Notes: generated by a model not told the origin, from the letters alone. A DNA stretch of 64,000 nucleotides from Lateolabrax maculatus (GCA_031216445.1 CM062208.1:2826501-2890500), one strand, 5' to 3'; counted from the first letter of the stretch, positions 22,136 through 34,216 are shown. Made by a program: numbers and translations.

Positions 22136-23340
22136 AAACAGCAGGAAGGGTGAAGAGTTTTCCTGTTGAGACAGATAGAAGCAAAACAGTGGAAGAATGG
22201 AAGTGAGGAGCAGATTCATAAAAAGACACAAAAGTTTCTACAACGCCGCGACAGGTAAAGGGCTCAAATGGGCCTTCAAAGTGAAAGTATAAAGGAAAAG
22301 ACAGCGAGGAGGACAAAGTGAAGACCGGCATATGACCGGCCATTACTTTAAAGGGTCGCAGATCGCCCTTAAACACGCCACGCCTGGATGCTGTCAGGGT
22401 GTACACTAACGTTAGAGGCGCTTCGGTTTTGGGGACATTTACGCTCCAGCAACCTGAGCCAAACTCATTATCCAACTTTTAATTCTCCAAGCACATCGGT
22501 TAGTCCTCATCCGACAAGTATTTTCTTTTGTAATATTAAAAGTAAAACACACGGTTTAAAAATCTTAGATAATAAAAAATGCATCCAACCTCTGTCTTGC
22601 TTGTCCAATGCATGTGAGCTAAGCAGCCAAACAAGGTGATGTTGGAATGAAATAAGTCTGATCTTACATTCACACAATACTAACACTAACCAGTTCTACA
22701 CTGTAATACAAGAACAATACTGTTTCTTTATTTCCATTTCTTCTTCATGGGTCAACTGGTGAGGATGGTGACAGAGCTTTAGCACGATATCTTAACCATC
22801 AAGAGCATATTCGAGACCTTTTTACCGAGTATTAAGAGTCAGCAAGAAACACTGAATTTTCTTTTTTCTGAATTTAGATTAAAATGTGCCCATGTTATTA
22901 TTTTAAACATCAGCATGCGGATGGCAGAGATCTCAGTTATCCCTGCTTCTGTCTGGAGATGCGACAGACTCGCTCCTACCGTAACTCCCCGTCTTCGTAC
23001 GAACATCGCACTGTGCAGAATGACGCAAGTCGCACAAACTCACAGACGCACCCCGACGGGTTTCATTCGCTCCCGTAATTTCACAGAGTGGGAGCGGGCT
23101 TCTCCGATACACCCTCCACAACATGGATTACCCATTTTGCCAATGGCTAGTGACGTGATCTGTCTTTACTGTTTGAACAAAACGTAGATAAATCCCCCTC
23201 CCCCCAAACTCAATATAAATACAGCTCTCTGTTTCAATAACAGAGACAGACAGACAGACGGAGAGACGGAGTGAGACGGACAGAGAGGGATGGAGGGACT
23301 CTGGGGACACGGTTGCGTTTACGTTTGCTGCCATTGAAGT
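22135..23340. other. Intergenic; CpG-rich patch at 22920-23130
   Basis: Mostly A/T-rich unique text. The patch 22920-23130 has unusually many CG dinucleotides and a 90-codon open frame (22915-23187) without a recognisable domain. A GACA/GACGGA tract lies at 23242-23290. Confidence 0.5.
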
Positions 23341-23575
23341 TGTCCAAAGCCTGGCTTTGCTTGCTGCTTAATGGTGCTTAATCACAGAGCTCCTAAAATA
23401 GGCCATTATATCAGCGCCGAGCTCTAGAATTACCCAGAGCCCTCCGGGCCTGAACAACAGAGCTTTTGTTAATAAGCTGCCATTAATCAGATCCATTACG
23501 GAAGCCATTGGTCCAACGGGCGGCACCGCGGTTGATAAATACCTCAAGAATAAAAAACAATTTACTCACCTAGTC
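23340..23575. promoter_or_regulatory. Candidate conserved non-coding element
   Basis: A dense, repeat-free block with GCTTAATGGTGCTTAATCACAG, GGCCATTATATCAGCG, TAGAATTACCC and GTTAATAAGCTGCCATTAATCAG. Several spaced TTAAT/ATTA cores in GC-moderate text suggest a homeodomain-bound enhancer. Inference from composition only. Confidence 0.35.
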
Positions 23576-23589
23576 TAAACTGCGGCTGA

Positions 23590-23599
23590 CGTGTGTGTG

Positions 23600-23637
<38 letters not shown>

Positions 23638-23646
23638 CGCGTGTGT
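23590..23646. repeat. (TG)n microsatellite with GC interruptions
   Basis: TG units with GTGCGTG and GCGCG interruptions. Confidence 0.95.
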
Positions 23647-23839
23647 TAACACAGAGGCTGGGTGGGACAGGAACCACGCAGGCTGACTAAAGACACCCAG
23701 AGGACTGGTAGCAGAGCCTTTGTGGTGTAAATATTCCTCGGTGGGTTGAAGATAGAGATTAATACCACGTACTGATTATTACGGAGCTGAAACAGCAAAT
23801 ATCTGCTAACCTCATTTTGGGGAGAGACTGTCACGTCTG

Positions 23840-24983
23840 TGTGTGAGAGTTAAGATGGTGGATGTGACCGCTGCCTCTCAGCGATGGGCACCCAGCGGGC
23901 TCTCGCTGTCACCTCTGGGGGCCAACACTGTCCACACCAATAGGGGGTTAATCAAATATCTGGCAACCCTGCTCTCACAAACAGCTGCTGAGAACGTGAG
24001 CGAGATCAAGTCACTGATCCGCACTCGTCAATACTCGCAACAGGACACACGCTTCTCTACTTTTTGCGACTTTTCACCGATGTTAAGCGTCGTATGTAGG
24101 CAACTCTCTCTACTCATTACTGCCACTCCTGTTAATCAGTTGTGTCTTTCCCATCAATCTCTCCCTCCTTCTCTCTGTCTCACCCCCTCCGTCGTCTCCC
24201 CCACCCCATCCGTCTCTCTCCAGTCAGCCAGAGACCCACGCGGGCCTCTTCATAGCAGATAAAGCCGCTAATTTCATTAATTATGAACCAATATGTTACA
24301 GTGTGTGTGTGTGTGTGTGTGTGCGCGTCAGGAGCAATGGGGGGGGATTTGAGGGTCCCTTGAACTGGCATCTGGTCCACTCTGGCATCCAGGGAACAAG
24401 GGAATAGGAGGGAAGGAGGGAGAGACAGCGGCGGCAGCAGGAGGAGAGGGAGAACATTAGAGCGAGAGGAAGGAGAGGAAACGGCACTACGAGAGGAAAG
24501 GATACGGTTCATCACAACAGAGCGATCCTGTAGAGAAAGTGATACGAAAGAAGTTCACTGCAGAGCCACTTATATGTGGTCGTGCAAATGAGCGCTTGTT
24601 ACTGGACCAGTATGTACAGCACAGTGTGTCTGTCAGCGTGGTGCAACTTTTTTATGATCAGATTCTTCAGTTTTTATGAGATCTCGTGGAGATTTACAAG
24701 TTCGATTCTCGGTTGAAAACACAGCAAGACAAAGTATCTAGTTACGCCTCTTAATAAGTTTTGCTTTTTTTATCAATGATTACACTCAGAGCTTAACTAT
24801 TACAACATACAAGTTCACACGAATACTGTTCTATAACTGTTGAAGTAAAGGGTGAACTAAATGATCGGAAACGTCTTCTTCGACCTTGTATTTTATCTGT
24901 AAATGAGCGTTCAAACTGTGAGGCAAGTGATGTGCTTTGTCAGCATGTTTATGGTGCGTTTATTAGCCACAAACAGCCGCGCA
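23840..24983. other. Intergenic; (TG)n at 24301-24325 and a GGAGG-rich tract at 24405-24480
   Basis: Unique text around two low-complexity tracts. Overlapping frames in 23840-24515 on both strands lack any recognisable domain. Confidence 0.6.
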
Positions 24984-25039
24984 TTGTGACATGTTACTGT
25001 AGGAAAAGCACAGGTTGGACTAATTAAATGAATGATAGG
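24984..25039 (+). mobile_element. Solo arm of the 17035-17258 MITE family
   Basis: TGACATGTTACTGTAGGAAAAGCACAGGTT followed by ACTAATTAAATGAATGATAGG matches both arms of the hairpin element at 17035-17258. No partner arm was found in the next 200 bases, so this is a truncated or decayed copy. Confidence 0.6.
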
Positions 25040-25465
25040 TTAAATTGGACAAATTTGTTAGCATTCAAACCAAATCACATGAAATTTTACAAGCACAGCA
25101 GCACACATGCTGTAAATCATCGTTTATTTGTTTGCAGTGTTTTTTTTCCCTATTCATGATATCCACACAATGTTTCTTATGTCATCGCAGTTTTTGTTTT
25201 GCTGTAATCTCTGCTGTCTGAAAATGTCAATATGATCTAACCCTCTGCTATTACTGCAGAGATTCCATACAGAGAGTCCATCAAGTTGTGTTTAACTTGT
25301 TTGATTGAAGTAAAACTTGCCTTGACAAAGACTGAGCATGGTCAAAAAGTAGGTCATGCAATAAAATAATATAAAATATTTAAATAAAAGGAGTCACTGC
25401 TATGAGCAGAACCTCATTTTTGGTGTGCATCCATCCTACAACTCAGTCTCGATATTATGACGCAC
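25040..25465. other. Intergenic, A/T-rich, nothing recognised
   Basis: No repeats, frames or motifs that I can support. Confidence 0.6.
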
Positions 25466-25575
25466 AAGACATCTAGAACATTAGAGGGGAACACAAAGTC
25501 TTGGATATAAATATTTCACTCAGTGTAAACATCATATAGCTTCAACGAAGATCTGGAACAAGCTGACAAAGAAAA
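25466..25575 (+). repeat. Dispersed repeat, family E copy 1
   Basis: Starts AAGACATCTAGAA and later reads GTAAACATCATATAGCTTCAACGAAGA, then GGAACAAGCTGA. The copy at 41924-42045 has the same ordered pieces (GTAAACATCATATAGCTTCAGCGAAGA), same orientation. Confidence 0.7.
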
Positions 25576-26445
25576 TATATCAAATTATCAGACAACCTGG
25601 AGCAAAGTTTTTCTGACTTTAAAGACACTTAAAAGGATGTTAAGAGGTTAAAGTGATCTTCAAAAACATCACCAACCTGTAGTAAAAAAGTATCAATGTG
25701 TTCATTTATAGAAGAATAAATTCACCAAATACAAAACAGACTTGTCACTGACCCTTTAATCATCCGTAATCATTACTATGGTTCACACTGCAGGTGTGCA
25801 GATCCGATTTTATTTTTTTCCAGTGTGAACTGAGCAGCATTTCCTGAGCAGATCATAACGAGGAGAAAGAGCCACATTTTTAATTTGGGCTCTGTGTGGC
25901 TGCTGCTTCTGTACGGAGGTGTGGAGGTGTGTGTGTGTGTGTGTGGATGCGGACTCGGAGCCAGGAGTGGTGGGACGGTGACGTGAATGGCTTCACAAAA
26001 ACAAACAAACAAAAAAAAAAAAACAGATTTCATCCAAAATTTCAGGATGTCAAGGCAACAAGGGGCTACTTTTAACTACATCTGTCAGCGCCCTCCATAA
26101 GACCCATCTGCCTGAGAAAGCCCGTAGGATCTAGAGTGACAGTAAAAGTCGCATATATTACCGGAATGACTGTTAAGACTGTATCTGTATTTAGAACAAT
26201 TTAAAACATCAGATTTGTGCCGTTCACACTGAAAATCAAGCCACATGTGGGCAAAAAAAATTTGATTTGGGCCACTTCTGCCTGCAGTCTGAACGCGGCC
26301 TTAATACTCGTACTGTGCGGTAACCTTGCCTGTGTTTGTGGATGTTCGTGTCTGAGCCCATGCTCGTGTGTGTCCCTAACAGGTGTGTCCCTCACGCTAC
26401 ACTGCCTCCTGCCTCTTAGCTCTGTCTTTCTCTCTCAAACATACA
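25576..26445. other. Intergenic; short (TG)n at 25926-25945
   Basis: A/T-rich unique sequence with a short TG tract and an A-rich run near 26008-26023. No gene seen. Confidence 0.6.
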
Positions 26446-26447
26446 TG

Positions 26448-26498
<51 letters not shown>
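26448..26498. repeat. (CA)n microsatellite
   Basis: About 24 CA units. Confidence 0.95.
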
Positions 26499-26500
<2 letters not shown>

Positions 26501-26539
26501 CAGCCTAATCAGTCGCGCTTCACGTCCAAGAGAAGGCGC

Positions 26540-26679
26540 AGTGTGAGCCGGATAAATGGCGGAGGCGCATGTGTCTTTGGTATTAATAGTAATTGTGTGT
26601 GTAAACTGTTTCACATCAACCCACTCTATTACAACAGCTGCCCTGCAAATCACCACAGGCTGTGGCAGCTGATGACTTT

Positions 26680-26690
<11 letters not shown>
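26540..26690. promoter_or_regulatory. Candidate conserved non-coding element between two microsatellites
   Basis: Reads GGATAAATGGCGGAGGCGC, TATTAATAGTAATTGTG and CACAGGCTGTGGCAGCTGATGAC (an E-box CAGCTG). It is flanked directly by (CA)n and (TG)n tracts that form an inverted pair. Composition-based inference. Confidence 0.25.

Positions 26691-26731
<41 letters not shown>
26682..26731. repeat. (TG)n microsatellite
   Basis: About 24 TG units. With the CA tract at 26448-26498 it forms a potential 190-bp-loop inverted pair. Confidence 0.95.
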
Positions 26732-27159
26732 AGAGAAAAGAGCCTCCATAAGCACATCCTCATTTGTACAAAGGCGTATGGATTCATGTGACACATGTGA
26801 GCTGTATTTGACAAAAGGTGACCAAGTGCACTTTTATCGGAAGATTATTGCCATTTCATTGGTTGATAAATAGTGGTTTAACAGTCCGGATATTGGAGGG
26901 AAGCAGTCGTATTGGCTGGGTGTGTTGTGTGACTTATACACAAGGCCCAGGCTGTTAAATTGTACTCATAAGCCAGCAGTTAAATGTTGGTTAATGATGC
27001 GCCCAGAAACACAGAGAGACAGACAGCAGGGCGACCTTTGTACTCTGCAGAGTATCTCAGGATAATCCCTGGTCATAAATATCACCCTATTCACTCTGCA
27101 CGTACACACATGCATGCACCAACACACTATAAAGCGACTGCACACATGCACACATGCAC

Positions 27160-27272
27160 ACATACACACACACACACACACACACAGTCAATGGTATTTA
27201 TCCTACTGTGGAGAGGTCCTGTGGTCCATAAGGGTCAGTGGTGGTTGTTACAGTCATCACTGCACACAAACA

Positions 27273-27317
<45 letters not shown>
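27160..27317. repeat. Two (CA)n tracts (27160-27186, 27273-27317)
   Basis: Pure CA runs separated by about 85 bases of unique sequence. Confidence 0.95.
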
Positions 27318-27349
27318 ACGTCCACCGCCCTGGCCGCAGACGCCTAGCC

Positions 27350-27540
27350 CTGCCTCATGATTAGCATTGCCTGCTCCGTGCTTTTGTTTTTTGCTTTGTT
27401 TGTTTGCCACTGTGCAGAAATATTTCTGTGGAATTTAGCGTGATTGCACCGTAGGTTAGCGACACCCATCCATTACAGCGAAGAGGAGCCTTGTATTTAG
27501 ACCGCCTCAGCGGCAGCTATATTTATCAGCGCATGCCAGA
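27350..27540. promoter_or_regulatory. Candidate conserved non-coding element
   Basis: CATGATTAGCATTGCC, AGAAATATTTCTGTGGAATTTAGCGTGATTGC and CGGCAGCTATATTTATCAGCGC in repeat-free text. AGAAATATTTCT is a perfect 12-bp palindrome. Inference from composition only. Confidence 0.25.
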
Positions 27541-29133
27541 CGCAGGCCCGCTCGCTCAACTTTACTGCTGAGCTTTCCCCACACATTCCAACAGCCATCA
27601 CGATACACGTCTAAAAGTGTCCTGAAGATGAACACCAACTCCACAGATCTGTGTGTGTGTGTCATCGCATGTGTGGAAAGTAACATTAACTCGAGTATTT
27701 CCATTTTGTGCATCTTTGCTTCGACATTTCTGAGGGAAATATTGCACTTTTTTTTTTCAAGCAGCTGCAGATTACAGAAAGATACGAAACATATAAACAT
27801 AAACAGATAAACTCTGATAATGTGACGGTGTACGCTACAGATTGAAGTAGTACTACTATAACAGTTTGAAATCACACCACCTGGTCCAACTGACACATAA
27901 AAAAGCTGATTTACTTTTGATATTTAAAGTGTTTTACTGACCATAACACAACCTTTAAAAATTAAAAATCTGGATATTATCAAATGCAAATTTTACTGGA
28001 AACATAAAAAAAACAAAGAATAAAACTGCCCAAAACTTCATGAATTATCATCTGGCAAATCATGTCCAATACTCAAAAATCACATGATTGTTGGCTGGAT
28101 ACAGAATCACATACAGTCGATATCAGATCGTCCATCCCTCATCGAGTCAATAAAAAACAAGAACACAGAATAAATCACTGATGTAAAAGACGGGTATCAC
28201 TCACACCCTAAAGATGGCTGACACATCTGTGTTTTTTATCAAGTGAAATGTTGGACTGTGTCTTTATTTGTGTCTGACGACTCCTCCCACCGCTGTCTGA
28301 CTGTTTGCATGCGTTTGTTAACTGAAGGTAAAAGCTGAACACAACAAACCAGTCTGCAGTAGTCAGCATGTACATACATTGGATAAGTTATAAAAGTGAT
28401 GCTTGATCTCATGACAGTTGAGAAGGGGTAGGGGGGACTTTGGAGTAGTTTTGATTGCTAAAGAGCGCCTGTGTTACTGCCTGGCTTCAGTGCCCTGCCC
28501 ATTATCGCCTCATACAACCCAACACACTCTTGTTTACCATGTTTGCAGGCGCTGATTCCTTAAATAATGCAGGATAAGAGGGGAGGTGAGGGAATGACTG
28601 TGAGTGTGTGTGTGAGTGCATTTTTCTGCATTTGTGTGAAGGTGAGTTTCTCTGCATGTGTAGGTGTTCACATGCATGTATATGACTGCATGTGTGCATC
28701 CAAACCCAAGTTACAAAGACAGAAAATTAGCGAAAGAGAAAAACAAAACGAGAAGGTCAACGAGGGAGGGGGCGAGAGCAGAGGTGAATCAAGCAAACCA
28801 TCGCTTTGACTTAAAAACGCACTCATTATGTGCAGTCATGAATAATTTTGTACCAAAACACTAATTTTGCATTAGACTTACAGTGCGCTGATTCGGCAGC
28901 TCAGGAATATTCATACACTCGTGGGGATTTTTCTATCCGCTGCACTGTGTGTGTTTTTTTTTTCTTTCCCCCATTTAGTGATGCTTTTCTGGCACAGAGT
29001 GGTGCGGTGAATATAGGTCATATACGCAGTGGGCTCACGGGTGGCACTAAGGATGGCGCTGCAGGTCTCCAGGCGACAGCACCAGTACCATGGGAGTCCC
29101 CCTCTGCAATGGTTTGGCTTGGCTTGGCTTGTG

Positions 29134-29135
<2 letters not shown>
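27540..29135. other. Intergenic, no gene seen
   Basis: A/T-rich with short TG-rich wording near 28598-28680. The block 28855-28925 (GCATTAGACTTACAG, AGGAATATTCATAC) looks evenly composed but no function can be argued. Confidence 0.6.

Positions 29136-29137
<2 letters not shown>

Positions 29138-29188
<51 letters not shown>
29138..29188. repeat. (CA)n microsatellite
   Basis: About 25 CA units following the short duplication TTGGCTTGGCTTGGCTTG. Confidence 0.95.
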
Positions 29189-29189
<1 letters not shown>

Positions 29190-29639
29190 GACTTGCACAC
29201 CACGTTGCTATTAATACAGCCACAGCCATTTTAATATTTAATTGAGTTGATGGACTGCATCTGTGCTGCTCTGTGATGCAAACATTATTATACATACTAA
29301 GTGGCTTAATTGTAATTAGAGCTGAAAATTTAATTAAACTCAACAATAAAGGAGATCACAGCATTTTTTTTTCTCCCCAGCAGACCCTTTCTTCCCCCTC
29401 ACTGCATTTTAACTCCTTCCGTGCCGCAGCGCTGCTCTTGTCCAGATGCCTCGCCTCGGTTGGTTGCTTTTGTTACGGGCCGAGTGTCAACGGATTGAGC
29501 TGACGTTTCTTATCTGATGCTTTAAATGCTTTAGGTCAACAATTAAAGCTGAATTTGGAAAAATTCTCCCAAAATGTGGCTGAATGCTTTGCCCTTGAAA
29601 AAGCAGGAGAAACACTGGCGTCTTATTGTTGATCATCCG

Positions 29640-30060
29640 TAATCTAGAGCAGCTTCTGCCTCATGACCCCTTCAAAGAATAGTTAGACATTTCTTTTCAA
29701 GTGTTAGATGAGAAGAAGAATACCACACTCATATCTGTCATTAAATATAATACTATAAAGCTCACAAATTAACAATACTTTTATTTAGAGGTGCAGCTAC
29801 AGGGATCTTCCTTTACCTTTAGACAGAGCCAGGCTCATAGTTTCCTCTTGTTTCCAGTCTTTCCAGATATAAGCGTGGTATCAATCCTCTCATCTAACTC
29901 TGTTTTTAGAGGCCTGAAATGTCAAAACTAACCAAAATTTAACCAAAAATGGGATTTTTTTTAAAAAAAAGTTCCAAAACATTGATATTAGTTTGTGTCT
30001 CATGACCCCCTCAGATTTATTTTGGGACCTCTACACCCCAGATTTGAAACCACTGATCCA
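29640..30060 (+). repeat. Dispersed fish repeat, family F copy 1
   Basis: GAATAGTTAGACATTT, GTTAGATGAGAAGAAGAATACCAC and AGACAGAGCCAGGCTCATAGTTTCC are the wording of a widespread percomorph repeat (recalled). A second partial copy at 63685-63800 has GAATAGTTTGACACT and TTTGAGGAGAAGATTGATACCACTC. Confidence 0.7.
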
Positions 30061-30137
30061 GGACACTTCACTCATTCTCCCAGTCAATAAATCACAATAA
30101 CTCAGAATTAACTACAATATGTTAAATTCAGCACGCA

Positions 30138-30411
30138 CAGATACACACACACACACACACACACAAACACACAGTAGATGCTCGAGCAGTGGCCGTCTGG
30201 TGGTGTGTGTATTATTCATCAGGGCCGAGGCGTGTCGGTGTGGAGTGTTTGCGGCCTGGTGTGTAAACAGCTGTGTGTTGCTTGACATGCTTTTGCACTC
30301 TCAGCTCAGTGCTAACCGGGTCTGTTGGTACTGATCAGACCAGAGCTGAGGCGACAGGACAGCCTGCCAAACAACAACCACTGGCCTGGCTCTGCCCCGC
30401 ACACACACACA

Positions 30412-30485
<74 letters not shown>
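30138..30485. repeat. (CA)n microsatellites (30138-30168, 30399-30485)
   Basis: Two CA arrays. The second is long and interrupted by AAACACAAAAAC. Between them lies GC-moderate unique sequence without a gene. Confidence 0.95.
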
Positions 30486-30487
<2 letters not shown>

Positions 30488-30489
30488 GA

Positions 30490-31008
30490 AACAGGCACTT
30501 AAATTGTCACATAAATTGACAGACCCTCACATATGGATAAATTTGAAACACAGACACATGAACACACGAGCCGAGCCCAAGTAACAAATCAACACAGCTT
30601 CACAGTAATACATAAATAAATGAACAGACCTCCAGTCTTGTCTTGGTTTTTTTTCACGTTACACGACTCTTCTCCAGCTGCCGGCTCCACGTCTGGAGAT
30701 AATAGTTGGGTGGAGACCAGAGGATATTATTTTCTTCAATAAACTAAGAACAAAGACACACCGATTTCATAAGGACCCAAATACTGTGGTATCTCCAGTT
30801 AGACTGTAAACAAGGTGAGAGTGTGAGAGTGTGAGTCAGAACAACCGCTGCATCTTCAGTAGAAAATACAAAACATCTACTTCTATGTCTTTTTAATGTT
30901 TTCAGCCTTTTGTGGTATAAAGAGGAGAAGAGAAAAGAGGAAAAAGACAATTATCTGCAGGGTGATTGTCATTAGGCTTGTAGAGGTTGTCATCGCATAG
31001 TCCTTAAA

Positions 31009-31043
<35 letters not shown>

Positions 31044-32700
31044 TGCGTGTGGTGAATATTCAGCCCATTTGCACGACTGGTACAAAGATTACTGCAATTA
31101 GGCCAAGCAGGCGAATCAGCGTGGACGCCATCAAACAGCGAGGACCCCCGAGCAGGAGCGCCTCGTTACATGAACATCAGCTCATCACACCCGCCTTCTT
31201 CTACATTAAATTCACGGGAATTTGCTTCCATTTAACTGCGGTTAACACCATGCAGTGTTCGCTGTTGCTTCTGCATCACATCCAATATTTCAGATGCCTC
31301 AAGAGAAGGAGAAAGAATGACTGACACTGGGAGGAAAAGAGGAGACAGCGAGAAAGGAAAAAGGGGGGGGGGAGGGGAAGTTAAATTGAGAAACAGAGTT
31401 AAGGCGTGTTTGGAAGGAAAGGTTCAAATCGATGCAGGGACTAATGCGTTCAATGCCCACTCTGTTTACAGAGCGTGTAGCAAGCCTGATGATATCCAGA
31501 CTTTTGGCCACGATCGAATGAAAACCTTCCACCGACTGCTTCTAATGCTCACGTCTGAGCCTCGGCTCTGCAAACGCCATGCGAACACACAGTTTCAGGG
31601 TACCATACAGCGCGTGCTCGAGTGGATAATGCTCTAGTGTTAATACCACTTTTCATTTATTGTTAAATAAAGTATAATGCGTGGCAGCCTTGACATTGTG
31701 GTTTAAAATCATTTAAACTATCGCCAAGCTGTGGATTAACTTCCAGTAACCGGACAGTATAACTACACACCTGTGATGCAGGTATTTAAAGTAATGCACC
31801 AGTATTAAACTGCAGGTAAGGACCGCAGCAGTGAGACTTTGCTAAAGAGCTTTGAAACTGGAGGGAAATTAAAGGAAATAAACAGAGTTTCTGGTGAGTT
31901 CAGTCAGAGGTTGAGCTGAACCAACATACACGGCCAAACCCCAACTACAGACAGGGTGAGAGCGCCCGTTTCTGCTCAGCTGGTTCGGTACAGTTGGCTG
32001 TTTAGGGCGAATAAACACAGTCCAGAGGTCAAAACTGCACGAATAACACGAGGCGAAGGTGTTATTTTTATTATACCCTCCAAGTTGTAAGATCCATGAT
32101 TGTAATGGGTAACGTAGAGACTTCACTTACATAACAAAACACATTAGCTACTACCTATATAATAACTTCCACTTCCACAGGCCCCTTCACTGCCACCTGA
32201 AACCTGTACCTGGCTTGTTCCTGCTATCCTGTGGGTTAAATTCTTGCCTTTAAGCTTCTGTATCTTCACCTCCTCAATAAATCCCTGAACTGTTGCCGTC
32301 TGTCTGGGTTGTCTGTAAATTTCACATTTAAATAACACGCTGGACAGTAAACATGGTGCACTATGGAGTATCGGGAGTGATTTCAGACACAGGCTTGAGT
32401 TGAGCCACTTCTCTAAAGCAGTTGGCAGCAGAGGAAACATCATTATCTCCTCTGTTGTTTTCTTCTACTGGGACTCTGCTGTGCATCATCGCTCATATTC
32501 AGGTAGAAGATTATTTTAAAAAGGAAAACTGTGGCTGGACGAATGCTTTGAGCCTGGAAACATCAAACTGTCTCGAGTAAAAAGTGAATAATGAGGAGAA
32601 GGAGAAGAAGAAGAAGAAATAAAGTAGAATAAACAGTCAAAGGAAAATACAGTCAAAGGTGCGTCCACCAACAAAGCTCCGTAATCCGAATGGATCCAGG
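30490..32700. other. Intergenic; (TG)n at 31008-31052, possible conserved block 31060-31640
   Basis: 31060-31280 and 31395-31640 are repeat-free and evenly composed (GCAATTAGGCC, TACATTAAATTCACGG, TTTAACTGCGGTTAACACC). They are separated by a purine-rich tract with a G-run at 31363-31378. An AAG-rich stretch lies near 32590-32625. No gene seen. Confidence 0.5.
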
Positions 32701-32704
32701 AAGT

Positions 32705-32960
32705 ACTTTTCAGCAGCATTAGCTAATTGAATCCAGTATTGATTCCATATCAGTAATAAGTGATATATGGGGCTTGTATTAGTTATATTAGGTTAAATAG
32801 GCAGCCATAAGGTCATGTGCATGAGATATTTCGTATTCAGTCATAAATTGATCTGCCATGTTTCATTAGATTGGTGTGTTGCAGCGGCTGTGTCGGATTC
32901 TTATTAAAAGCCCAGTGAGGTTGATGCAGTGCAGCAGGTGGAGAGGCGCAGATACACTTT
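32705..32960. promoter_or_regulatory. Candidate conserved non-coding element
   Basis: GCATTAGCTAATTGAATCC, TCAGTAATAAGTGATATATGG, TTATATTAGGTTAAATAGG, TCATAAATTGATC, TTCATTAGATTGG and CTTATTAAAAGCCC occur in about 250 bases free of simple repeats. TTAGCTAATTGAA is a strong homeodomain-type cluster. Composition-based inference. Confidence 0.35.
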
Positions 32961-33084
32961 CAGGGTTTCTCACTTTGTCTTTTAAATCATCATTTATTTT
33001 AAAGCACTTCTAAAACAACACATAATAAAATGCTTTACTGTGGTATAAACGATACAAGACAAACTGAGATAAAATAAGAACACC

Positions 33085-33400
33085 TGATAAAATCTGTCTT
33101 TCTATTAGAGATCAAATACAGAATCGATTTGTCAATCGACAGAAAATTCATGATAATGGATTAATTGTTTTGCATTGCACTGACTGGTCTCAACTTCTCA
33201 CATGTGAAGATAAGCGTTTTTTTCTTTATCATTTTATGAGTCAATCGAATATTTATATGTTTTGGAGTATTGATCGGACAAACGTAATCGGAAACGTAAA
33301 TAATTGTTTCACTGTTTTTCAACATTTATTGTGAAAATAATTGGCAGATTATGGAAATTATTGCCAGGTTATGACCCTACTATCAAGCTATCACATCTAT
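33085..33400 (-). repeat. Dispersed fish repeat, family C copy 1
   Basis: Read on the - strand it has the order GGCAATAATTTCCATAATCTGCC, ACAATAAATGTTG and GATTGACAAATCGATT. That is the 'gctgcaactaa...attattttcattattgatta' family common in fish (recalled). Other copies are at 37455-37690, 50140-50420 and 53041-53330. Confidence 0.6.
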
Positions 33401-33787
33401 ACAGTGCACCAGCAAGATCAGCAAGTGTGATCACAGTTTCATCATTGACTTGAGTTGACTTTTGGTTTGAAGAATCTGTGTTATAGGATAGAAGATAGAT
33501 AGTCAATTTTATTAGTGGAGAAAAAAAAAACTCATAAAGAAAATTACTGGGCTGATACTCTTCTTGTAATTTCATCCATTTTTATAGACTGGTCAAGGTT
33601 TAAAGTGCATAGTAACCACTGCGGCAATGTGTTTTCCATGTTTTTATGACAGTTGAGTGTGATGTATTGGCAAACGACGCTGTAGTTAATGACAGCGCTG
33701 TTTTATGAGTGGTGTCACTTGTCAATTCAGTGTGTAACCAAACCCACACTTTGACCCCTGATGGTGTGACACAAATGTTGGTGATAT

Positions 33788-33817
33788 TGTGTGTGTGTGT
33801 GTCTGTGTGTGTGTGTG
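33788..33817. repeat. Short (TG)n microsatellite
   Basis: TG run with one CTG interruption. Confidence 0.9.
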
Positions 33818-33839
33818 AGAACAGCCGACTGCGTGCATA

Positions 33840-34145
33840 TGTGTGCCCATAATGTCCAACACCGCACCTTAATCAGCACTGCTCAATGTAATTTGACCAT
33901 TTGTAAGCATTACCGCATTAGTGTGCCCAATTATCTGCCATCCTCAACGCTGATATGAACAAATGCTGTATCCATAACTCGGACTTAATAGACGTATGTT
34001 TTCAGTTGATGTATCACGCAGCTAATTTCATGATTACATTTTCAGTGACCAGACCTTTTCCTGTCTGCTAATTGCAGCAGGTTAAGTAGCAAGCAAGGCA
34101 ATACGAAATCTATTGGGTCATGTTCCAAACGCAGAGGTCTGTTCT
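33840..34145. promoter_or_regulatory. Strong candidate conserved non-coding element
   Basis: About nine TAAT/ATTA cores in 300 bases: CTTAATCAGC, GTAATTTGACC, GCATTACCGCATTAGTG, CAATTATCTGCC, CTTAATAGACG, GCTAATTTCATGATTAC and GCTAATTGCAGCAGG. The text is otherwise balanced and free of simple or dispersed repeats, and it is bounded by TG microsatellites at 33788 and 34190. This is the look of an ancient developmental enhancer. Conservation is not tested. Confidence 0.4.
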
Positions 34146-34189
34146 CTGTGTGTACGGGCCCCCATCAATCCTCAATGATGTACATGTTG

Positions 34190-34216
34190 AGTGTGTGTGT
34201 GTGTGTGTGTGTGTGT
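34190..34216. repeat. (TG)n microsatellite
   Basis: About 13 TG units. Confidence 0.95.

Noticed and set aside
24690..24720. tRNA T-loop-like GTTCGATTC
   Set aside because: No acceptor, D or anticodon stems fit around it.
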